NCBI GenBank assembly: GCA_903855985.1
Contig: CAIOAO010000093.1
Coordinates: forward strand, 1 to 36,140
Length of the DNA: 36,140 nt
Origin: an uncultured Opitutia bacterium
GTDB taxonomy: Bacteria; Verrucomicrobiota; Verrucomicrobiia; Opitutales; Opitutaceae
Direction: 5' to 3'
A model generated the notes under the pieces. It was not told the origin of the DNA. It made no database searches and was given only the letters and a program-made list of their open reading frames with translations. This document shows, in pieces, positions 1 through 7,283 of the stretch. The position numbers were made by a program, and so were the translations under genes. How positions within the stretch are numbered: position 1 is the stretch's first letter; each line of letters opens with the position of its first letter.

Positions 1-253
1 GCTCGAAACTGAACCGGCAACGTCCCTCGAGCAGCAGGCAAAGTTCCGCGTGCCCGTGCGCGTGGTCCTCGTCGTAGAGCACCGGCGCAAACCGCATCTT
101 GCGCCGCAAGTCCGTTGGCCGCGCCCCCCCCCACGGCCCCAGCACCCGCCCCGCGTCGAGTTTCCCCAACGCCACGACCAGGTCCTGCCCGAGCAAGCTC
201 GCCAATGACACGCCAGCGTCGATACGCGCCACCCGCAGCTCAGGCAAAGGCAT
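1..253 (-). CDS. Partial cupin-domain protein, possibly AraC-type regulator (5' end only)
   Basis: Reading the minus strand from ATG at 253 gives 84 open codons that run off the left edge of the window. The visible part starts MPLPELRVARIDAG and continues to a segment reading EDHAHGHAELCLLLEG. This H-x-H-x(2)-E-L-x(3)-L-x-G pattern is the usual metal- or ligand-binding strand of AraC-type N-terminal cupins, where H-x-H-x(2)-E-L-x-Y-x-L-x-G is common. The DNA-binding half, if there is one, lies outside the window, so the regulator assignment is inference; a plain cupin enzyme is the main alternative. The start codon lies only five bases from a palindromic repeat at 259-343, so no Shine-Dalgarno sequence is present, and the repeat may have replaced the original leader. 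It is divergent from sufU. Confidence 0.6.
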   Translation of the reverse strand, partial: MPLPELRVARIDAGVSLASLLGQDLVVALGKLDAGRVLGPWGGARPTDLRRKMRFAPVLYDEDHAHGHAELCLLLEGRCRFSFE

Positions 254-258
254 TTTTG

Positions 259-343
259 ACCACGAAACACACCAAATACACGAAACCCAGACCAAGGTCC
301 GGGGGTAAGGATCCCCTTTCGTGTGTTTCGTGTATTTCGTGGT
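259..343. repeat. Imperfect palindromic repeat built of TTTCGTGTR-type units
   Basis: The arms are 259-285 and 317-343, 27 bases each, with three mismatches when one is reverse-complemented. They are separated by a 31-base spacer holding its own small G4/C4 and GGATCC palindrome. Each arm is itself a triplicated unit close to TTTCGTGTA or TTTCGTGTG. The element lies between the divergent starts of the cupin gene (253) and sufU (415). It could be a mobile REP-like element, a transcribed hairpin or both. Confidence 0.75.
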
Positions 344-414
344 TACCCGATCGGAGGTGCCGCAGGTCGCAGTTGCCAATCGGCCATAAGCGATAACCAA
401 TATGGGTCTCCGCC

Positions 415-870
415 ATGTCCGCCGACCTCACCGAACTCTACCAGCAGGTCATCCTCGACCACAACCGCCGCCCCCGGAACCGCGGCCGCCTGCCGACCGC
501 CAACCGCGTCGCCCACGGCGACAACCCGTCCTGCGGCGACCAGTGCAGCGTGTACCTCCAGCTCGAGGGCGACCGCATCAAGGACCTCTCCTTCGACGGC
601 TCCGGCTGCGCCATCTCCCAGGCCAGCGCGTCGCTCATGACCACCCAGCTCAAGGGCAAGACCGCCGCCGAGGCGCAGGCGCTCTACGAACAGTTCCACG
701 AGATCGTCACCACGGGCAACGCCCCCGACGAGATGAGCGACATCGGCGCCTTCGCCGGCGTGCACACCTTCCCCGCCCGCATCAAGTGCGCCACCCTCGG
801 CTGGCACGCCGCCCTCAACGCCCTCAAGAGCGACCCGACCACGGTGACCACCGAGAGTCACAACGACTGA
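415..870 (+). CDS. sufU: SufU-type iron-sulfur cluster assembly protein
   Basis: This 151-residue protein is the size of SufU/IscU family members. In the SufU branch it acts as a zinc-dependent sulfur acceptor that takes persulfide from SufS; IscU-type relatives act as cluster scaffolds. The three conserved cysteines are present: C40 in N-P-S-C-G-D (with D42), C65 in G-S-G-C-A-I-S, and C125 in R-I-K-C-A-T-L-G-W. The spacing between C65 and C125 is long, as in SufU, which carries an insertion compared with IscU. The ATG at 415 is used because translation from it covers the whole domain. No Shine-Dalgarno sequence is visible upstream. The sufS gene follows after 10 bases in the same direction, which supports a SufS-SufU pair. 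No sufBCD genes are in the window. Confidence 0.95.
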   Translation: MSADLTELYQQVILDHNRRPRNRGRLPTANRVAHGDNPSCGDQCSVYLQLEGDRIKDLSFDGSGCAISQASASLMTTQLKGKTAAEAQALYEQFHEIVTTGNAPDEMSDIGAFAGVHTFPARIKCATLGWHAALNALKSDPTTVTTESHND

Positions 871-880
871 CCGCCGCGCC

Positions 881-2110
881 ATGCCGACCTGGAAAGACGT
901 CCGCGCTGATTTTCCCATCCTGCACCAGCAGGTGAACGGCAAGCCGCTCGTCTACCTCGACAACGGCGCCACGTCGCAGAAACCGCGCGCCGTCATCGAC
1001 GCGCTGGTCAAGTACTACGAGCGCGACAACAGCAACGTCCACCGCGGCCTCCACGCACTGTCCATGCGCGCCACCGACGCCTACGAGGGCGCCCGCGCCC
1101 GGATCGCGAAGTTTCTCAACGCCGCCGATTCCTCCGAGATCATTTTCACCCGCGGCACGACCGAGAGCATCAATATCGTCGCCCGCAGCTGGGCCCACGC
1201 CCACCTCAAGCCCGGCGACGTCGTCCTCACCACCGAGATGGAGCACCACTCCAACCTCGTGCCGTGGCAGCAGGCCGCCAAGGCCAGCGGCGCCACGCTG
1301 AAGTATGTGCCGGTGCTCGGGACCAACGCCGAGGGCGGACTCGACCTTGCGTCACTCGACACCCTGCTCACCCCGCAGGTGAAGCTCTTCGCCTTCACCC
1401 ACATTTCCAACACGCTCGGCACGATCAACCCCGTCGCCGAACTCTGCCGCCGCGCGCGGGCCGTCGGCGCGGTCACGGTGATTGATGCCGCCCAGTCCAT
1501 CGGCCACGCCCCGCTCGACGTGCAGGCCCTCGGCTGCGACTTCCTCGCCTTCTCCGGCCACAAGATGTGCGGCCCTACCGGCATCGGCGTGCTCTACGGC
1601 CGCCGCGCGCTGCTCGACAAGCTCGCCCCCGACGAAACCGGCGGCGGCATGGTCGTGAACGTCACCTACCAGGGCGCCACCTGGAAACCCGCCCCCGAGC
1701 GCTTCGAGGCCGGCACGCCCAACATCGCCGGCGCCATCGGCCTCGGCGTCGCCTGCGATTATCTCGATGGCCTCGACCGCGCCAAGATCCGCGAGCACGA
1801 CGACGGCCTCGCCCGGATCGCGTACGACAAACTTTCCGCCCTGCCCGACATCCGCGTCCTCGGCCCGAAGGGTGACCGCGGCGGACTCGTCAGCTTCGCT
1901 TTCCCCGACGTGCACGCGCACGACGTCGTGACATTCGCCGACGAAGACGGCCTCGCCCTCCGCGGCGGCCACCACTGCAACCAGCCCCTGATGCGCAAGC
2001 TCGGCCTGACCAGCACCACGCGCGCGAGCTTCTACGTCTACAACACCGCCGAGGAAATCGACGTCCTCGTCGCCTCGATGCGCCGGACGCTTAAGTTCTT
2101 CCGGGGCTAA
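881..2110 (+). CDS. sufS: Cysteine desulfurase, SufS type
   Basis: This 409-residue fold-type I PLP enzyme converts cysteine to alanine and hands the persulfide to SufU for Fe-S cluster synthesis in the cytoplasm. Visible landmarks: the N-terminal segment with Y-L-D-N-G-A-T-S-Q-K-P, the cofactor-stacking histidine in T-E-M-E-H-H-S-N (H122/H123), the PLP lysine K228 in S-G-H-K-M-C-G-P-T-G, and the catalytic cysteine C366 in R-G-G-H-H-C-N-Q-P-L. The short R-x-G-H-H-C-x-Q-P loop is typical of the group II (SufS/CsdA) class and differs from NifS/IscS. Length and numbering match E. coli SufS closely. It starts 10 bases after sufU and is probably cotranscribed. A GC-rich hairpin follows the stop codon. 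Confidence 0.97.
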   Translation: MPTWKDVRADFPILHQQVNGKPLVYLDNGATSQKPRAVIDALVKYYERDNSNVHRGLHALSMRATDAYEGARARIAKFLNAADSSEIIFTRGTTESINIVARSWAHAHLKPGDVVLTTEMEHHSNLVPWQQAAKASGATLKYVPVLGTNAEGGLDLASLDTLLTPQVKLFAFTHISNTLGTINPVAELCRRARAVGAVTVIDAAQSIGHAPLDVQALGCDFLAFSGHKMCGPTGIGVLYGRRALLDKLAPDETGGGMVVNVTYQGATWKPAPERFEAGTPNIAGAIGLGVACDYLDGLDRAKIREHDDGLARIAYDKLSALPDIRVLGPKGDRGGLVSFAFPDVHAHDVVTFADEDGLALRGGHHCNQPLMRKLGLTSTTRASFYVYNTAEEIDVLVASMRRTLKFFRG

Positions 2111-2113
2111 GGC

Positions 2114-2142
2114 GGGCGGCGACGTCTCTGAGTCGTCGGCCC
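2114..2142 (+). terminator. Possible weak terminator after sufS
   Basis: GGGCGGCGAC at 2114-2123 can pair with GTCGTCGGCCC at 2132-2142, with one G-U pair and a bulge. The loop is eight bases. It lies four bases after the sufS stop codon. The following bases contain only a short T-run (GTATTTAG), so intrinsic termination is uncertain. Confidence 0.3.
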
Positions 2143-2180
2143 CGTATTTAGTCCTCAGTCAAAGGGAAAGCCGCCTCACA

Positions 2181-2486
2181 ATGTCTGAAGAGAGGAAAAA
2201 TTCTAACATATCTCTGCGCGCGTTTTGCGTCCGAATGATAAGCTTCCTTTGTGCACTAGCTGCAGCGATGTATGCACTTCTCATTAATCCGATCAACTGG
2301 CGTCCCTACGTTGACTTCACAAAGTTCGATTGGGTTTGGCTATGGCTTTCGAACATCGGCATCGTGGTATTGATCGGCGGAGCGTGGTGGTTCGGACAAC
2401 GGAATCTTGTCCGCCTTATCGACGGAGAAAGAGCGCGCAACCAGACACCAAAGCGTCTGGATCTGAACAACTTTGGTTCAGAATAA
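2181..2486 (+). CDS. Small hypothetical two-helix membrane protein, low GC
   Basis: I do not recognise this 101-residue protein. It has a polar N-terminus of about 15 residues, a hydrophobic stretch at about 16-36 (ending A-A-A-M-Y-A-L-L-I), a short polar loop with N-W-R-P-Y-V-D-F, a second hydrophobic stretch at about 52-72 rich in W and I/V, and a basic/acidic C-terminal tail ending N-N-F-G-S-E. This fits a two-helix inner-membrane protein with both ends in the cytoplasm. The gene is about half GC by eye, clearly below its neighbours, and uses AT-ending codons they avoid, which suggests recent acquisition. A purine-rich AAAGGGAAAG lies upstream but is rather far from the ATG. It is convergent with the hydrolase gene at 2499. 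That it is a real gene is likely but not certain. Confidence 0.55.
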   Translation: MSEERKNSNISLRAFCVRMISFLCALAAAMYALLINPINWRPYVDFTKFDWVWLWLSNIGIVVLIGGAWWFGQRNLVRLIDGERARNQTPKRLDLNNFGSE

Positions 2487-2498
2487 CCGCACCCACCC

Positions 2499-3221
2499 TC
2501 ACACCGGCCAGACCTTCTGCCGCCGCCGCGCCATTCGCGCCAGCATCCGGTCAAACCGCCGCCGGTGCAGCAGGCCGTCCAGCACGTCGTAGTGCTGTGG
2601 CACCATCAGCCGGGGGTTGAGCTGGCGGGCTTTCTCGAGGCTCGCGGGGATGAGTTCGGGGCGGCTGTTCAGGATCGCCGGGGGGATGTGGGTGTTGAAG
2701 AAGTAACTCGCGAACAGATCCCCGCTGAACAGCAGGTCGTGGCGTACGCTGTAGAAGCCGCAGTGGCCCACCGTGTGCCCCGGCAGGTGTACCACCCGCA
2801 GTCCGCCCCAGAACGGCAGCTCGTCGCCGTCCGCCAGCGCCACGTCGATCGGTGCCGGCTGGCCCACCCGGAAGGCCGCCCGCGCCACCCGCTCCAGCCG
2901 GCCGCACCAGCGGTTGATACCCGTGTAGGGGTATGTGCCGTCCACGTGGGCTTGCTCCGCCGGGTGCGCATAGACCGGCGCACCGGTCCACGCCTTTGCC
3001 CATGCCACATTGCCGGCATGGTCCACATGACCGTGCGTCAGCAAGATCGCCTTCACGTTCTCCGGGCCGAGTCCGCGCTGACGCAGCCGCCAGCGGATTT
3101 GCGCCGGTTCGCCGACCAGCCCGGTGTCGAGCAGCACCGCGTCACCCTCCCCGTCCACGAGCAGGTGGCAGACGCCCATCACCCCGCGAATCGTCTGCAA
3201 ACCGGGCGGGACGTTTTTCAT
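2499..3221 (-). CDS. Metallo-beta-lactamase-fold hydrolase
   Basis: This 240-residue protein has the full set of metal ligands for a dinuclear metallo-hydrolase: T-H-G-H-V-D-H at H63, H65, D67 and H68, then H149 in L-P-G-H-T, D168 in S-G-D-L-F, and H210 in P-Q-H-Y. This is the glyoxalase II / metallo-beta-lactamase superfamily pattern. The substrate cannot be read from the sequence; hydroxyacylglutathione-like thioesters, lactones or other small esters are all possible. There is no signal peptide, so it should be cytoplasmic. Its ATG overlaps the chrA stop codon in an ATGA, so it is translationally coupled to the transporter upstream. Confidence 0.88.
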   Translation of the reverse strand: MKNVPPGLQTIRGVMGVCHLLVDGEGDAVLLDTGLVGEPAQIRWRLRQRGLGPENVKAILLTHGHVDHAGNVAWAKAWTGAPVYAHPAEQAHVDGTYPYTGINRWCGRLERVARAAFRVGQPAPIDVALADGDELPFWGGLRVVHLPGHTVGHCGFYSVRHDLLFSGDLFASYFFNTHIPPAILNSRPELIPASLEKARQLNPRLMVPQHYDVLDGLLHRRRFDRMLARMARRRQKVWPV

Positions 3222-4486
3222 CGCACAAAGCTCCAGATCAGCCCCAGCGCGCCGCCCGCCAGCACCACGGGCACGATCCCGGCTTTGAACCGCTCCAGCG
3301 CCACCAGCGCGGCGACTCCGACCGCCAGCGCAAACCAGTCCACCGCCGCGTGCGCCGGGAAAACCACCTGCAGCGCGAACCAGACCGCGAGGTTCAGGAT
3401 CACGCCCACTACGGCCGCGGTCACGGCGGCCAGCGCGGCATTCAGCCGGACATCACCGCGGATGCGTTCCACGTAGGGCGCGCCGATCAGGATGAAAAGA
3501 TACGTCGGCACAAACGTCACCCAGGTCGTCATCGCGGCCCCCAGTGTCGCCGCACCCAGCGGCGCGAGCGCGCCCGGCTGACGCCATCCGGCTAGAAAGC
3601 CCACAAACTGCAGGACCATGATGAGCGGACCCGGTGTCGTCTCCGCAAACGCCAGCCCGTCCAGCATCTGCCCCGGCGTGATCCAGTGATAATGCTCCAC
3701 CGCCTGCTGCCCGACATACGGCAGCACAGCATACGCCCCGCCGAACGTGACCACCGCCGCCTTGCTGAAAAATCCGCCGAGCTGCGCATACAAGCTCCCG
3801 CCTGCCATCGCCGAGGCCAGAAGCACCGGCGCGAACCACAGCGCGCCCCCGATCACCGCCAGCCGCAGCGTCTGCCCCGCCGAAACCGCCGGACCGGGCA
3901 GCACCGGATCCGCCTTGAGGTTCACGCCAAACGCCTGCGGGGCGAGTTTCCCGCCGACAAATCCCACCGCCAGCGCGCCAAACACAATCAGCGGAAACGG
4001 CAGCCGCAGGAAAAACAGCCCGCCAAACGCCAGCGCTGCCAAAAGCCACGCCACCGGGCTCTTCAGCGCCTTGCGCCCGACGCGAATCACCGCCGCCACC
4101 ACAATCGCGAGCACCGTCGCCTTCAGTCCGTGAAACACCGCCACCACCACCGGCACCGCGCCGTAGGTCACATAAATCCAGCTCAGCACCCAGAGCGTCA
4201 GCGCCCCCGGCAGCACAAACAGTATGCCCGCCACCAGGCCGCCGCGGATCCCGTGCAGCAGCCAGCCGCAATACGTCGCCAGCTGCGTCGCCTCCGGTCC
4301 GGGCAGGAGCATGCAGAAGTTCAGCGCGTGCAAAAAACGCGGTTCATCGATCCAGCGTTTCCGCTCCACCAGCTCCCGGTGCATCACCGCAATCTGTCCC
4401 GCCGGTCCGCCAAAGCTGATGCAGCCCAGCTTCATCCAGAAGCGCAGCGCCTCGCGGAAGGTCGGAGCGGGAGCGGAAGGTGCCAT
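3218..4486 (-). CDS. chrA: Chromate transporter family protein, two-domain ChrA
   Basis: This polytopic inner-membrane protein has the two tandem CHR domains of long-chain ChrA. The first carries F-G-G-P-A-G-Q-I near the N-terminus and L-P-G-P-E-A-T-Q-L; the second carries F-G-G-A-Y-A-V-L-P-Y near the middle and T-T-P-G-P-L-I-M. Characterised members export chromate, but many homologues have no proven substrate. The reading frame is open upstream to 4525; I chose the ATG at 4486 because translation then begins MAPSAPAPTFREAL, just before the conserved domain, giving 422 residues. The metallo-hydrolase gene overlaps its end by four bases. A palindromic repeat lies about 50 bases upstream of the start. 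Confidence 0.9.
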   Translation of the reverse strand: MAPSAPAPTFREALRFWMKLGCISFGGPAGQIAVMHRELVERKRWIDEPRFLHALNFCMLLPGPEATQLATYCGWLLHGIRGGLVAGILFVLPGALTLWVLSWIYVTYGAVPVVVAVFHGLKATVLAIVVAAVIRVGRKALKSPVAWLLAALAFGGLFFLRLPFPLIVFGALAVGFVGGKLAPQAFGVNLKADPVLPGPAVSAGQTLRLAVIGGALWFAPVLLASAMAGGSLYAQLGGFFSKAAVVTFGGAYAVLPYVGQQAVEHYHWITPGQMLDGLAFAETTPGPLIMVLQFVGFLAGWRQPGALAPLGAATLGAAMTTWVTFVPTYLFILIGAPYVERIRGDVRLNAALAAVTAAVVGVILNLAVWFALQVVFPAHAAVDWFALAVGVAALVALERFKAGIVPVVLAGGALGLIWSFVR

Positions 4487-4532
4487 GCGATGCGGCGAGC
4501 AGAGCAGGCACGAACCACAGCGCAAAGACCGT

Positions 4533-4604
4533 TTTTAAGGGGGAGGCCATGAAGCCAGGAGGAAGACCACCTCTGATTCCTGGTTTCCTGGCTTCCCCTT
4601 AAAA
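4533..4604. repeat. Two-step palindromic repeat with GAAGCCAGGA core
   Basis: The outer arms TTTTAAGGGG (4533-4542) and CCCCTTAAAA (4595-4604) pair perfectly over 10 bases. The inner arms GAAGCCAGGA (4551-4560) and TCCTGGCTTC (4586-4595) also pair perfectly over 10 bases; the left side carries an extra eight-base bulge. The centre holds further AGG/CCT partial copies. It lies between the divergent starts of chrA and the PH-domain gene. The T-run and A-run at the ends could also let it terminate transcription in either direction. Confidence 0.7.
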
Positions 4605-4660
4605 CATTCCGCCCCTCCGCGGACTTGCACGCCTGGGGCGCGCTCGGCATATCAGGCCCC

Positions 4661-5212
4661 GTGAACCCCCCGCCCACCGAAGCCGCGATCCACGCCATCG
4701 AGCGGCCGCACCGCAGCCTCTGGACGTATTACTGGATCAGCAGCCTGGCGGTCCCGCCGGCCCTGCCCATCCTGCTGCCCTACTGCTGGTTTCGCTATCA
4801 CTCGATGCGGTACAAGTTCACCGACGAGGGCATCTCCATGAGCTGGGGCATCCTCTTCCGCCGCCAGATCATCATCAACTATGCGCGCATCCAGGACATC
4901 CACCTGCGCTCAAATCTCGTCGAACGCTGGCTCGGACTCGCCCGCGTGCTCATCCAGACCGCCAGCGGCAGCGCCGGGGCGGAGATGACCCTCGAGGGCC
5001 TGCAGGAGTTCGAGGCCGTGCGCGACTTCCTCTATTCCAAGATGCGCGGCGTGAAGGATCCAGCGCACAAACCCGCCGGCGCCCCCGCGGCCACCCCCGC
5101 GCAGGACGCCGAACTCGCCGCCGCGTTGCGCGAGGTCGCCCGCGAGCTGCGCGAAACCCGCCTTGCGCTGTCGACCCGCGCCGGTAACCCGAAGGACTCC
5201 GGCCATGTTTGA
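4661..5212 (+). CDS. Bacterial PH (bPH2, YdbS-like) membrane protein
   Basis: From GTG at 4661 the product is 183 residues. A conserved-looking N-terminal part (I-E-R-P-H-R-S-L-W-T-Y-Y-W) leads into a hydrophobic hairpin, followed by a bPH2/DUF304-type domain: the strand Y-K-F-T-D-E-G-I-S, the W-G-I-L-F-R-R-Q turn, I-N-Y-A-R-I-Q-D-I, then V-E-R-W-L-G-L-A-R-V. The C-terminal third is Ala/Pro-rich and then helical and charged. Proteins of this family are membrane-anchored and of largely unknown function; some are linked to envelope stress and antimicrobial tolerance. A TTG at 4625 in the same frame is an alternative start. It overlaps the next bPH2 gene by eight bases (ATGTTTGA), so the two are made together. 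Confidence 0.8.
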   Translation: MNPPPTEAAIHAIERPHRSLWTYYWISSLAVPPALPILLPYCWFRYHSMRYKFTDEGISMSWGILFRRQIIINYARIQDIHLRSNLVERWLGLARVLIQTASGSAGAEMTLEGLQEFEAVRDFLYSKMRGVKDPAHKPAGAPAATPAQDAELAAALREVARELRETRLALSTRAGNPKDSGHV

Positions 5213-6125
5213 TTGGATCCGCCAGCGGGTGCTGCACTTCCTGCGCGTGCCCCACGACCCCGCGCCGCCGTTCGGCGCGCCGGGCTCCGTCCGGGTGTTT
5301 CGCGCCGCCCGCAACTACTACAACCTGCGCCTGGTCCGCTGGGGCTTCGGCCAGGTCGGCGCGCTGATCGGCATCGTGGTCTCCCTCACGTTTCTCACCT
5401 GGTTCAAAGGCGAGATCGACGCCTTCCGGACCGCCCAGGCGGCCGCCCCGGCCGCCGTCGTCGCCCCCGTTCCGCCACCCGCCGCCACCCCCGCCCCGGC
5501 CGGCGCCGCCCCGGGGACGCCCACCCGGAAGGCCGCCAAGCCCAAGCGCGACGCGCGCAAGGATCTGCAACGCATCGCCGCCCGCACTCCTTGGTGGGTC
5601 ATTCCCCTGATCGAATTCTTCGAGTTCGGCGGCATCCTGCTGTTCCTTGTCCAGCTGCCCGTGACGTTTGCCGCCGTGCGGCTCGATTTCGAAATGCACT
5701 GGTACATCGTCACCGACCGCAGCCTGCGCATCCGCACCGGCATCTGGCGGCTGCAGGAATCAACGATGAGCTTCGCCAACCTGCAGCAGGTCGAGGTCAA
5801 GCAGGGCCCGCTCCAGCGGCTCCTCGGCCTCGCCGACGTCCATGTGCAATCAGCCGGCGGCGCCGGTGACCACGCGCAAGGACAGGTGGGCGAGTCGCTC
5901 CACACCGGGATTTTCCACAGCGTCAACAACGCGACCGAGATCCGCGACCTCATCCTCGAGCGTCTGCGCCAGTTCCGCCAGGCGGGCTTGGGCGACCCCG
6001 ATGACCACGGCCACCACCCTGCCGCCGCCACGATCGCATCCGCGGAAGTGACCAGCGGCGATGCCGTAACCGCCGCCCGCGAACTCGTCGCCGAGGCCCG
6101 CGCGTTGCGCGCGAGCCTCTCCTGA
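5205..6125 (+). CDS. Second bPH2 membrane protein, partner of the preceding gene
   Basis: This 306-residue protein starts at ATG 5205, inside the end of the previous gene. It has a good Shine-Dalgarno AAGGA eight bases upstream, one of the few in this window. It has a predicted membrane helix at about 49-66, a long Ala/Pro linker (about 78-110) and basic segment, a second hydrophobic region at about 131-158, and a bPH2 domain at about 165-245 (W-Y-I-V-T-D-R-S-L-R-I-R-T-G-I-W, then M-S-F-A-N-L-Q-Q-V-E-V, then L-L-G-L-A-D-V-H-V-Q-S). The tail has a His/Asp cluster and an Ala-rich helix. The paired arrangement suggests a heteromeric membrane complex (inference). Its stop codon directly abuts that of the convergent aminotransferase gene. 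Confidence 0.82.
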   Translation: MFDWIRQRVLHFLRVPHDPAPPFGAPGSVRVFRAARNYYNLRLVRWGFGQVGALIGIVVSLTFLTWFKGEIDAFRTAQAAAPAAVVAPVPPPAATPAPAGAAPGTPTRKAAKPKRDARKDLQRIAARTPWWVIPLIEFFEFGGILLFLVQLPVTFAAVRLDFEMHWYIVTDRSLRIRTGIWRLQESTMSFANLQQVEVKQGPLQRLLGLADVHVQSAGGAGDHAQGQVGESLHTGIFHSVNNATEIRDLILERLRQFRQAGLGDPDDHGHHPAAATIASAEVTSGDAVTAARELVAEARALRASLS

Positions 6126-7280
6126 TCACCCGCGCTTGAGCTTCAGCAGCCGCTCACCGGCGGCGTGCAGCGTGGCGGGTTTCTTCGCAAAGTTCAGCCG
6201 CATGTAGCGGTTTTCACCCGGCGCAAAAAAGCTCGAGCCCGGCACCGGCGCGACGCCGATCTCCTTCGCCATCCAGTGTGCAAACTTCACGTCGTCCGCG
6301 AAGCCAAACGCCGAGATGTCCACCATCACGAAGTAGGCGCCCTCGGGCCGTGTGTAGCTCAGCCCGGTTTGGTCGAGATAGCCGAGCAGGATGTCGCGCG
6401 ATGCCGCATACTTCGCCGCGAGCTCGTCGTAGTAGCTCGCGGGAAAATTCAGTGCCGTGACCACCGCATGCTGCAGCGGCGCCGCGGCGCCAACCGTCAG
6501 GAAATCATGGACCTTGCGCGCCTGGGCGATGATGGACGGCGCCGCGTGCACGTAGCCGAGCCGCCAGCCGGTGATGGAAAAGGTCTTCGAGAGCGACGAA
6601 CACATCAGCGTGCGCGAAGCCATGCCCGGCAGCGTGGCGAAATACGTGTGCCGGTGCGGCGCGTAGACGATGTGCTCGTAGACCTCGTCGGTCAGCACGA
6701 ACACGTCGAACTCCTCCGCCAGCGCGGCGATCTGCAGCAGCTCCGCGCGGGCGAACACCCGGCCACAGGGATTCGACGGGTTGCAGAGCACAAACGCCTT
6801 CAGCCCGCTGGCAAACGCCCGCCGCAGCTCGGCCGGGTCAAACTTGTATTCCGGCGGATGCAAGGGCACGTGCACCGGCACTGCACCCGTGAGAATCGCG
6901 TCCGCCGAGTAGTTTTCGTAAAACGGCGTGAAGAGCCCGACTTTGTCGCCCGGGTCACACACGGTCATCATCGCGACCATCATCGCCTCGGTGGCGCCGC
7001 AGGTGACAACGAGTTCGCTGCCCGCATCCACCGGCACGCCCATAAAACGGGTCAGTTTCGCGCCCAGCGCGGTGCGCAACTCGGCCGAGCCCCAGGTGAC
7101 GGCGTACTGGTGCCGCCCGGCGTCCATCGCGTCCTTGCCCGCCTGCATCAGCTCCGCGGGCGGATCCCAGTCGGGAAAGCCCTGTGCGAGGTTGATCGCG
7201 CCGTGCTGCGCCGCGACCCGCGACATCTCGCGGATCAGCGACTCGGTGAAGATCGCGGTGCGTTTCGAGGTGCGCGGCAC
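6126..7280 (-). CDS. PLP-dependent class I/II aminotransferase
   Basis: This 384-residue protein is of the fold-type I aminotransferase family and has the expected landmarks: N170 in N-P-S-N-P-C-G, D198 and Y201 in T-D-E-V-Y-E-H, the PLP lysine K232 in S-S-L-S-K-T-F-S-I-T-G-W-R, and the carboxylate-binding arginine in Y-M-R-L-N-F-A near the C-terminus. The N-terminal N-L-A-Q-G-F-P-D-W-D and overall pattern are closest to the kynurenine aminotransferase / methionine aminotransferase (YbdL) group, so transfer from methionine, glutamine or aromatic amino acids is the likely activity. The start codon is GTG. It lies only three bases after the LysM lipoprotein gene, so they form one transcript although their functions look unrelated. 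Confidence 0.92.
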   Translation of the reverse strand: MPRTSKRTAIFTESLIREMSRVAAQHGAINLAQGFPDWDPPAELMQAGKDAMDAGRHQYAVTWGSAELRTALGAKLTRFMGVPVDAGSELVVTCGATEAMMVAMMTVCDPGDKVGLFTPFYENYSADAILTGAVPVHVPLHPPEYKFDPAELRRAFASGLKAFVLCNPSNPCGRVFARAELLQIAALAEEFDVFVLTDEVYEHIVYAPHRHTYFATLPGMASRTLMCSSLSKTFSITGWRLGYVHAAPSIIAQARKVHDFLTVGAAAPLQHAVVTALNFPASYYDELAAKYAASRDILLGYLDQTGLSYTRPEGAYFVMVDISAFGFADDVKFAHWMAKEIGVAPVPGSSFFAPGENRYMRLNFAKKPATLHAAGERLLKLKRG

Positions 7281-7283
7281 GGC

